In this document: positions 16,702 through 23,889 of the stretch, piece after piece | Layout of the letters: every line of letters starts with the position of its first letter | How positions within the stretch are numbered: the first letter of the stretch is position 1 | Assembly: GCA_020050685.1 (NCBI GenBank) | Contig: JAGVKG010000013.1 | Coordinates: forward strand, 1-64,000 | From: Candidatus Obscuribacterales bacterium | Lineage (GTDB): Bacteria; Cyanobacteriota; Vampirovibrionia; Obscuribacterales; Obscuribacteraceae | Direction: 5' to 3' | DNA: 64,000 bases | Translations under genes and position numbers: made by a program | Notes under the pieces: model-generated | What the model was told of the DNA's origin: nothing | Databases searched by the model: none | The model's input: the letters and a program-made list of their open reading frames with translations, nothing else

Positions 16702-18576
16702 ATGAGCAAATTCCCGTACAAAGGAATCAATAAAACGTTTGTTGTTGGACTTACTCTGTCCAGCATATTAGCACCAGCATTTCTCGCACCGGCGATTGCC
16801 AAGAACCAGCCCGTCGAGTTTCTCAAGTATTTCAATCCGCTACCGGAAAAAGGATACGTAAACCAGAAACAAGACCGGGTAATCAAGAAAAAGTCGTTTA
16901 AGGCAGCCAACATGCCGGCTTTTGATGCCGTCAACAATAAAGAGCTGGGCCTTTTTGCCGAAGTAACACAAAAGGAAGCCCAAGATCAAAACTTTGTTGA
17001 TGAGCTGCTTGCTAAACCATATGTAAATGGATTGTCGATCTATTTTTCCTGGCAGCAACTTGAGCCACAGGAAGACACATTCAACTTTGCTGAATTAGAT
17101 CGTCTGCTTGGCGTTTGCGCTAAGTACAACAAGACGCTTATTCTGCGCGTTTCCACAAGTGGAATGGATCAGAGTAAAGATGTGATCTCCGACACACCGA
17201 AATGGGTTTTGGATAAAGGCATTAAGTCAATTAAGTACATGGGTGCAGACCAACAAGCACACGTAATGCCGGTTTACTGGGATACAGATTATTTGGCCGA
17301 CTGGTCCAACTTCATTCAAGAGTTGGGCAGCCGCTATGACAAAAATCCCAATATCCATTCGATTGGCATAACTGGTGGTGGCGCCCTTGGTGGCACCGCT
17401 TTAGTGCCGCCGCTTGGTATACCTGATGCAGATACCCAAGTGGTGATCAATAAGATGGTCAAGCCGAAAGCTGGCGCCGCACCGGGAGATGACTCGACGG
17501 ACGACAATGCAAGCGCTGCCAAAGCAGACGAGGCAAAAGCCGATGACGCAAAGGCAGATGACACTAAAACCGCAAACGCCAAACCGGAAACGACAGCCGA
17601 TGCCAAATCCGAGGCAAAAGCGGAAGATACTCCGGACAATCCAAAAGCGTATTCCAGCCAGTTAACTGAAAAGTTCAAAAAAGAATTTGGCATGAATGCA
17701 CGCCAAATTGCCCAACACTGGAAATATGTTGGTGACTTGTTTGTCAAAGCCTTTCCAACTGCACGTTTGAACTTTGCCCTCAATGCACCGCTTACACACA
17801 GTGCCGGTCAAAATGCCTTGGATGAAATTTCGGATTATATGATCTTCCGTTATGGCCAGCGTATTTTCCTCACCCGTCAAGACGTGAAAAATGACAAGCA
17901 CGGTTTTGATGAATACAGAATCTTCCTTAAGTGGAAAGCGGATACTTTGACCGGACTCAAGCTTTCTGCCAATCTTAGTGCAGAAGAATTGACCAAGATT
18001 GCCAAGTTTGCTTTTGATGACGGCAATAGCTACGTGGAAATGCCGGCAGCCACAATCTTGAGTAAAGATGAGGCTATCTCTAAGACACTTTCCGCCTTGG
18101 CTTCACACCTCGGATATCAACTCGTGCTGCAAAAGGCAACGATACCGGATTCAGTACCGCAAGGTCAGCCAATCAAGGCTTCCTTCACATTCTTGAATGT
18201 CGGTGATACCGTTCCACTTAAGCCATCGCGCCAATTGGATAAGGATGTCCCCGTAAGCTACAGAATGCAAGTGGAGTTGAGAGATGGCACCGGCAAGCCG
18301 GTTGTTGTTTCTCTGCACACACCGAAAACTTCCACAACCTTGTGGAAAGCCGGAACACCTGTAACTTGGGAAGAAGAACTGAAGATGCCGGATCTTCAAC
18401 CTGGCGAATATTCAGTCTTCATGTCGCTTGTCGACGCTGAAGCTAACAGACGCTTGCAAGTGATTGATGCAGTATCACAACAAACGCCAAGCGGACAATC
18501 AATTGTTCCAATTGGCAAAATCAAAGTGGTACCAGCCACTCAATCAATCGGCTCAACAGCTCCACAAGCCCAGTAA
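16702..18576 (+). CDS. Secreted TIM-barrel glycosidase-like protein (DUF4832-type)
   Basis: The 624-aa product has a signal peptide, then a glycoside-hydrolase-like barrel (INGLSIYFSWQQLEPQEDTFNFAELDRLL-type segment split over ~95-125; YDKNPNIHSIGITGGG near 215), and a C-terminal beta domain (about 470-610; LNVGDTVPLKP, DLQPGEYSVFMSL) resembling DUF4832. An Asp/Ala/Lys-rich low-complexity stretch (AKADEAKADDAKADD) of about 50 residues interrupts the barrel. The Glu usually found after barrel strand 4 is not evident (GITGGGALGG), so activity is uncertain. GGAGG at 16693-16697 sets the ATG at 16702. A terminator follows. Confidence 0.65.
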   Translation: MSKFPYKGINKTFVVGLTLSSILAPAFLAPAIAKNQPVEFLKYFNPLPEKGYVNQKQDRVIKKKSFKAANMPAFDAVNNKELGLFAEVTQKEAQDQNFVDELLAKPYVNGLSIYFSWQQLEPQEDTFNFAELDRLLGVCAKYNKTLILRVSTSGMDQSKDVISDTPKWVLDKGIKSIKYMGADQQAHVMPVYWDTDYLADWSNFIQELGSRYDKNPNIHSIGITGGGALGGTALVPPLGIPDADTQVVINKMVKPKAGAAPGDDSTDDNASAAKADEAKADDAKADDTKTANAKPETTADAKSEAKAEDTPDNPKAYSSQLTEKFKKEFGMNARQIAQHWKYVGDLFVKAFPTARLNFALNAPLTHSAGQNALDEISDYMIFRYGQRIFLTRQDVKNDKHGFDEYRIFLKWKADTLTGLKLSANLSAEELTKIAKFAFDDGNSYVEMPAATILSKDEAISKTLSALASHLGYQLVLQKATIPDSVPQGQPIKASFTFLNVGDTVPLKPSRQLDKDVPVSYRMQVELRDGTGKPVVVSLHTPKTSTTLWKAGTPVTWEEELKMPDLQPGEYSVFMSLVDAEANRRLQVIDAVSQQTPSGQSIVPIGKIKVVPATQSIGSTAPQAQ

Positions 18577-18595
18577 GCGGATCAAGTCCACAGCC

Positions 18596-18630
18596 AAGGG
18601 CGGGTACTTTGTAAAGTACTCGCCCTTTCT
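18596..18630 (+). terminator. Terminator after the glycosidase-like gene
   Basis: AAGGGCGGGTACTTT (18596-18610) pairs with AAAGTACTCGCCCTT (18613 onward) around a 2-base loop, with one mismatch, and is followed by a T-rich tail. Confidence 0.8.
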
Positions 18631-18666
18631 ATAACCAATCAACACTCCGCATCGGATAGGTCCTCT

Positions 18667-20508
18667 GTGAAGATTCATCGATTAGCATTTACCGTAGCAT
18701 CAAGCATCATCATTCTGGGACAATCCTGTTTTGGCTCCAGCATGTCGCCGACAAGCTGGCCGGAAGCGCTGCGAGCAGACGCCGAGCAAAAAGAGGCAGC
18801 CGGAATCTGGTCTTTGAAGGCGCGTTCATTGAGCGGAAAGAACTGCGTAATCGCAGCCACTGCATCACCGATTGCCGTGCAGTCAGGCATTCAGGCCTTG
18901 AAGAATGGCGGAAATGCGGCCGATGCGGCAGCAACAGTGGCTTTGACACAAGTGACAACCCAGCTCGGTTCTGTGGTGTCATTTGCCGGCATCATGTCAC
19001 TGGTATATTTTGATGCGAAAAGCAAAAAAGTTTATTCAATGGATGCTGGCTATAACTCGTATCGTCAAGAAAACGATCCGGCAAGCATTCCTATATCAGA
19101 CTTGGGTGTGCTAAATACCACCGATAAGGCCAAAAGCCTGGGACTGAGCAACAATTATTTTCGTCCGCCTTCTGTCGGAGGGAAAAAAGGGCGGGAAACG
19201 TTGGTTCCCGGTTTTATGGCAGGCATCGAAGCAATGCACAACCGCTTTGGCAAGCTTCCGTTTTCTGACCTGTTTGAACCAGCAATCTGGTATGCAGAGC
19301 ATGGCACGATCATAAATTCGCATTTGCAGTATTTCTTCTCCTCAAGGCAAAAGTTTCTCGCTCGTACACCAGAAGGACAGCAGTTTATTCGTCAAGCTGG
19401 AAATGACACCCCCCAAGTGGGCGATCGTTTTATGCAACCCCAACTGGCTGCCACTTTGCGCGGCGTAGTGCACCATGGTGCAAAATATATGTACACCGGC
19501 GCCTGGGGGCAGCACTTCGTAAATACGATTCGGCGAGAAGGCGGGAAGGTCTGTTCCCAGGACATGAGTCACTACCACGTGATCTGGAGCGAACCACTGA
19601 GCACCACTTATCTCGGGCATCAAGTGGTAACTGCGGGATTACCCAGTCATGCCGCTTATCACGTTTTGACAGGACTTAATTTGGCAGAAGCATTAAAGCT
19701 GGAAGAGCATGAAAATTATTGGCAAGATCCGGCGGTACTTTGTGATTTTCAGAGGATCAGTGATGCAACCAACCAGGCTCCAACGCTTGATAAAAACGTC
19801 CTGACTATTTTGAAGAACAAAGGAATTGATTGCTCACCCAAGTCTCAACTGACAAAACAATATGCAAGCGCGCTAGTGCCATTGCTTAACCAACTCTATG
19901 TGCCATCAAACGATAATTCTCATCACTCCAATGCAATCGTGGTCATCGATCAGGAAGGCAACATTGCGGCCATCACCCATTCAATTAACACGGTTATTTG
20001 GGGAGATACAGGCATCGTTGTTGATGGCATTCCAATTCCTGATTCCGCGGGATTTCAGCAAGAAGAGCTGGCTTTACTTAAGCCCGGCGATCGCCTACCT
20101 AACGACATGATGCCGACGATTGTCTTTGAAGGACTAAATCCAATCCTCTCTACGGCAGCCATTGGTATGTCGTTGATTCCAGAAACTATTAGAATCATTG
20201 TTGGGCTAGTCGGCAAGAAAGTCGATCTAAAAACGCTTCAAGAAGCACCACCTGTAATCAGTAATTTCTTGACCACTGAGGCTGGCAAACCCTCCACTGA
20301 ACTGTCCGTAGTAATTGCCAAAGACTCATATGACGAGGCTTTTATAGAGGGGCTCAAACGAGGAAATGCAAAAGTGACAATAGTGCCTGCTGCAACTGCG
20401 TCTGGCGCCTTAAGAGGCACTGCCGCCGCTGTTACCATCGATCCTCAGACTGGCGACAAGCGCACCGTAGAAACGCCCGGAGTACTGATTTATGGCGCAT
20501 CGTACTGA
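18667..20508 (+). CDS. Gamma-glutamyltransferase homologue with altered active site
   Basis: The 613-aa secreted protein follows the GGT fold over its length: ASPIAVQSGIQALKNGGNAADAAAT near 75-100, a GRETLVPGFMAGIEAMHNRFGKLPF-type segment, and DQEGNIAAITHSIN plus DRLPNDMMPTIVFEG in the second half. In active GGTs a Thr at the maturation site (TTHxSVVD) is the nucleophile. The aligned segment here is HHSNAIVVID, with Ser421 in that place. The oxyanion SSMSPT is NDMMPT and the GSPGG loop is AAIGM. It may be a Ser-type or inactive member. Start GTG at 18667 gives a signal peptide. Confidence 0.72.
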   Translation: MKIHRLAFTVASSIIILGQSCFGSSMSPTSWPEALRADAEQKEAAGIWSLKARSLSGKNCVIAATASPIAVQSGIQALKNGGNAADAAATVALTQVTTQLGSVVSFAGIMSLVYFDAKSKKVYSMDAGYNSYRQENDPASIPISDLGVLNTTDKAKSLGLSNNYFRPPSVGGKKGRETLVPGFMAGIEAMHNRFGKLPFSDLFEPAIWYAEHGTIINSHLQYFFSSRQKFLARTPEGQQFIRQAGNDTPQVGDRFMQPQLAATLRGVVHHGAKYMYTGAWGQHFVNTIRREGGKVCSQDMSHYHVIWSEPLSTTYLGHQVVTAGLPSHAAYHVLTGLNLAEALKLEEHENYWQDPAVLCDFQRISDATNQAPTLDKNVLTILKNKGIDCSPKSQLTKQYASALVPLLNQLYVPSNDNSHHSNAIVVIDQEGNIAAITHSINTVIWGDTGIVVDGIPIPDSAGFQQEELALLKPGDRLPNDMMPTIVFEGLNPILSTAAIGMSLIPETIRIIVGLVGKKVDLKTLQEAPPVISNFLTTEAGKPSTELSVVIAKDSYDEAFIEGLKRGNAKVTIVPAATASGALRGTAAAVTIDPQTGDKRTVETPGVLIYGASY

Positions 20509-20542
20509 ACTACAATAATTGCTGACATCAGTGCTACATGTT

Positions 20543-20572
20543 AGGGCAAACCCCTTCACGAGAGTTTGCCTT
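20543..20572 (+). terminator. Probable terminator after the GGT homologue
   Basis: AGGGCAAAC (20543-20551) pairs with GTTTGCCTT (20564-20572) including one G-U pair. The following sequence is only moderately T-rich. It lies between convergent genes. Confidence 0.45.
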
Positions 20573-20586
20573 ACTTCTCTATCAAC

Positions 20587-21240
20587 CTATTTATTTAGAC
20601 TAAGCGCAGAAAGGCGCCTCAGCCATTCATCAAAATGGTGACATTCACTTCTAATGCGATCCAAACCAATTGCTAAAGCGATGTTTGTTCCATGAAGCGG
20701 TTTTTCATAATTTGAGCATACGCGAAGAATACGTTTGGATGGAGCGGTCTCTGGTCCATCATTAATATATTCCGGTGATGGATAACTTGTTCTCTCTGTC
20801 CTAAGTACATCGACAGTTTTATCATCGAACCACTGGGAGAACTTGCCCGGTTCGCTATATAGCAGTCCTTCAAACTCATGGACCAAAAGATTAGGAAGGA
20901 AATTGCTGTACTGGATGTTTTGCGCCATGTGCTTTTCAAGTACACAAGCCCTTTGTAAAGGATCTGAAATCTTGCCGGCGTCATTCCGTCCAGGAAAGTC
21001 TGGTGGCAGACGGAACAAATCAAACATCGTGCTTACAAAGGCACTTTTATCCTCAAGGCATTTATTGTTTATTTGTGGCTTGATCTTTGCATAACTAACA
21101 ACTCCACCCTTACCCATTGAACTCGTCCGTACAAGAATCGCATTCAAAAATATACTCATTTGTATAAAATACGGATACAAGAGACGATTTAAAAATGTCT
21201 CCTCTGTCTGGCCCTCGACAAATACATGTACACGGATCAT
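20587..21240 (-). CDS. DUF4276 TOPRIM-like protein, partner of AAA ATPase
   Basis: The 217-aa product opens with VHVFVEGQTEETFLNRLL, the DUF4276 signature with the conserved Glu, followed by STMFDLFRLPPDFPG and LLVHEFEGLLYS. These acidic motifs fit the TOPRIM-like fold of OLD, RloB and AriB-type nucleases (family knowledge; not tested here). Its ATG overlaps the stop of the upstream ATPase gene in an ATGA, so the two are translationally coupled; the longer frame from 21306 is rejected. Function is unproven; as a pair this resembles anti-phage AAA + TOPRIM modules. Confidence 0.82.
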   Translation of the reverse strand: MIRVHVFVEGQTEETFLNRLLYPYFIQMSIFLNAILVRTSSMGKGGVVSYAKIKPQINNKCLEDKSAFVSTMFDLFRLPPDFPGRNDAGKISDPLQRACVLEKHMAQNIQYSNFLPNLLVHEFEGLLYSEPGKFSQWFDDKTVDVLRTERTSYPSPEYINDGPETAPSKRILRVCSNYEKPLHGTNIALAIGLDRIRSECHHFDEWLRRLSALSLNK

Positions 21241-22331
21241 CTGGACGGTCTTCCCCCCAAAAGATTCTTCTTCCATAACTCGCCCAGGCTGTAGTCTTGC
21301 AACCATGAGCGCAATTCCTCAGTATCTAGTCTTTTGAATACCGAACCGCCCTCATCCTTGTCGACGACAACAACATCTTCTGGATCAAATTCGTTCAGCA
21401 ATTCCACTGATTGTGTCGAAACTATCACTTGCTTTGACTTTGATGCAGAGCGAATTAACGAGGCTAATGTGGTAATGGCATACGGATGAAGACCTAGTTC
21501 TGGTTCATCTACTAAAATAGTTTCTGGTTGGAGATCTGCCGGTTGCAAAAAAACTGTCGCCAAACAAATAAAGCGCAATGTTCCATCAGAAAGATGGTGT
21601 GCCTTAAATGGGATATCCTCTCCTCGTTCAAACCATTCAAGCTCGATCATTTCTCCATTGACACCATTTGGACGAAGGCGAAATTGTCCAAAAAAAGGAG
21701 CGACTAGACGTATGGTCTGAACAATTTGCGAGAATTCTTTAGGATATACCTGCTGAAGAAAATAGAGGAAGGCAGCCAGGTTTCCTGCATCTGAGCGCAA
21801 ATATGCGTTGTCAGCTATTCTGTGGATCCGTTTCACATACGCGCTATCACTAGTATCGTGAAAATGGTAGACACGCCACTTTTTCAAAACCGGCACAACA
21901 TATTTATCTATCTTTGTGCCAGTTCCTTCTTCCGCTTTGCTTTCAAAGTGTCCCCGCCCAATTATCTTGGTAATAGCACCATCTGGAGCATCCCACCAAA
22001 AGCCTTCCTCGGCTATCATCATCCGGTTATCTTGCGTAGCTTCAAGGGACACCTTATAGCCATTATTTCCAAAGTGCAGTTCGGCGCTTAGAGTCCCTGT
22101 TACCTTACGACCAAAATGTAGGATCGAATCTGGTCCCCCGTGCTGGCTGACAAATTGTTGGAGGTTACCATCCAACAATTGTTGAATCATGCGAAAAAAT
22201 GTTATGAAGTTCGATTTACCAGCCCCATTAGACCCAATGAGTATGTTCAAAGGCCTCATCTTCAGCTCGCAGTCAGCAATCGACTTGAAGCCCTTCAGTA
22301 CTAATTTACTTAGTTTGCCGTTTAGCGCCAT
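21237..22331 (-). CDS. AAA_21-type ABC/SMC-like ATPase, partner of DUF4276
   Basis: The 364-aa ATPase has Walker A GSNGAGKSNFI near residue 33, the Q-containing strand soon after, the signature-like HLSDGTLRF near 248, Walker B with D-loop ILVDEPELGLHP near 270, and the switch VIVSTQSVELL near 298. There is no long coiled coil. This is the single-gene OLD-like/RecF-like ATPase fold (AAA_21). It is followed at once by the TOPRIM-like DUF4276 gene. The pair stands alone among housekeeping genes, with 108 bases between it and the TonB-like gene. Confidence 0.88.
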   Translation of the reverse strand: MALNGKLSKLVLKGFKSIADCELKMRPLNILIGSNGAGKSNFITFFRMIQQLLDGNLQQFVSQHGGPDSILHFGRKVTGTLSAELHFGNNGYKVSLEATQDNRMMIAEEGFWWDAPDGAITKIIGRGHFESKAEEGTGTKIDKYVVPVLKKWRVYHFHDTSDSAYVKRIHRIADNAYLRSDAGNLAAFLYFLQQVYPKEFSQIVQTIRLVAPFFGQFRLRPNGVNGEMIELEWFERGEDIPFKAHHLSDGTLRFICLATVFLQPADLQPETILVDEPELGLHPYAITTLASLIRSASKSKQVIVSTQSVELLNEFDPEDVVVVDKDEGGSVFKRLDTEELRSWLQDYSLGELWKKNLLGGRPSR

Positions 22332-22439
22332 GCGTTTTCTAACCGCACCTTTACTTTTCTCTCTTTCTCAATTGCCCACTATTGTAAGGCCGAATAATAA
22401 CTTTGTGCGGCTATTCAATATTGGTGCACAAACATAGTC

Positions 22440-23546
22440 CTAGAACTGGCGGAAGCGGCTACCGCCGGCGTTGAAAACGTTGTAGTCAAATGTGAATTTG
22501 ATATCGATCACATCAGCGGAGCCCGCTGGAAGCTGGCCAAATGGAGATGCTGATTGCACAGCTTGTGTAGCAGCATCATCGACTTGGGAAATACCAGAAC
22601 CTTTGGCTAAGCGAATGTCGGTAACGCTACCGTCTTTATGAATCTTGAATTTAAGAGTAACAGTCTTGGACTCATTGCCTTTTGGTGGGAACCAAGCTTT
22701 CTTGATCTTGCGCTGCATGTTTGCCAAATAAGCACCGTAATCAACATCGGACGAGTCGCCAGAACCCGATGATGCACCCGGATCACCAGAGCCTGATGTC
22801 GCGGTTGGTGCAGATGATGGAGCCGAGGGCGCCAAAGCGACTGCGTCCGGCGATGGTGCATTAGAAGGTACTGCCACGGCAACCGGGGTTACCTTCGGCG
22901 GAGGAATTGGTTTCGGTGGCTCCGGCTTTGGAGGCTCGATAACTTTTGCCGGCTCGACTTTTGGTGGAGCGGCTTTTGGTTTGGCTGCCGGTTCTGGCGG
23001 TGGGGGCTCGACAAGTTCAATATCAGTGGCTTGTTCAACTGGAGGCTTTGGTGCCACGACAAACAAAAGCAAGAGCAAACAGCAGGCCATAAATGCGTAG
23101 TGGAACAAATAAGATCCGCTTACAGCTTCCGGTAGACCCAAACCAACTGGCGAATATTTGCGACCTTTGTGAATTCTAACGGTGTGGTCGTATGCTGAAC
23201 GTACAGAAAAGAGTACGTAGCTTGAATAGAGCATAAACCAAACGAAAAGCACAAAGCCAGCACCATGCCCGCGCTGAAGTGGACGCATTAAGTCTGGATT
23301 CAGATCTAAGTGAAAGACAGCGCCAACTTGGCTCAAGACAGCGGCCAAGAAAAGCGGGAACGCCATGGCGACGAAGAGCGAAAGATTGATAACGCTAACC
23401 AGTAAGAACAAAGTTCCCCGGAACTTCTCGCCAATGTAAAGCTGTCCCAGTCCTGGCAAAAGCGAAAGCAAGGCAGCACGCTTTGGATCTGGAAGCGAAC
23501 TGATATCTACATCTGCCGGCGCGCACTTATCTATGAGGACATTCAT
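22440..23546 (-). CDS. Polytopic membrane protein fused to TonB C-terminal domain
   Basis: The N-terminal ~170 residues hold a DPKRAALLSLLPGLGQLYIGE motif, seen in TM2/DUF5683-type proteins, and four membrane segments including one at about 150-170. Then comes a Pro/Lys/Glu-rich linker of ~100 residues (repeated PPPEP, PKPEPPKP) and a TonB-type C-terminal domain (YGAYLANMQRKIKKAWFPP; LKFKIHKDGSVTDIRLAKGSG). Standard TonB has one anchor helix. The start is uncertain: GTG at 23588 lacks a ribosome site, ATG at 23546 follows GAGGGC. It may transmit force to or form cell-envelope contacts. No ExbB/ExbD genes are seen. Confidence 0.8.
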   Translation of the reverse strand: MNVLIDKCAPADVDISSLPDPKRAALLSLLPGLGQLYIGEKFRGTLFLLVSVINLSLFVAMAFPLFLAAVLSQVGAVFHLDLNPDLMRPLQRGHGAGFVLFVWFMLYSSYVLFSVRSAYDHTVRIHKGRKYSPVGLGLPEAVSGSYLFHYAFMACCLLLLLFVVAPKPPVEQATDIELVEPPPPEPAAKPKAAPPKVEPAKVIEPPKPEPPKPIPPPKVTPVAVAVPSNAPSPDAVALAPSAPSSAPTATSGSGDPGASSGSGDSSDVDYGAYLANMQRKIKKAWFPPKGNESKTVTLKFKIHKDGSVTDIRLAKGSGISQVDDAATQAVQSASPFGQLPAGSADVIDIKFTFDYNVFNAGGSRFRQF

Positions 23547-23889
23547 CGTGCCCTCATATTTTTCTTCTATGCTTTCAAAAGTCTTCACCGATCAGAAAAC
23601 TCCGCGAGCGCCCCTTGGCAATACCAAGGAAAGACACCATTTCTAATCGTATTAGGATGTCATAGATCCCCGACTTAGTCATTAACTTAAATTTGTAGGA
23701 GACTCGGCAAGAGTGCCGCCTTTGTGGCGCCTGACAACCACTATTCTCGCCGGATTCCCGAGCGAGTGCCAGCCTGTGCGGATCAAGCAAATAAGTTGCC
23801 GAAACGAGCAGCAAACAAACAAATGCATCAAATTTTATTTATCTCGAAAATAAGCAAGCAAAGTTGGTTGCCATTTGTTGATGTCCACC
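23547..23889. other. Intergenic region before the TonB-fusion gene
   Basis: About 300-340 bases without a supported gene. It must contain the promoter of the TonB-fusion gene on the minus strand and the end of the glucan phosphorylase transcript. I see no repeat copy, strong hairpin or clear promoter. Confidence 0.4.

Noticed and set aside
20587-21306. Longer start for the DUF4276 protein at 21306
   Set aside because: The first 22 residues are out-of-frame ATPase sequence; the ATGA overlap at 21240 gives the family's N-terminus.
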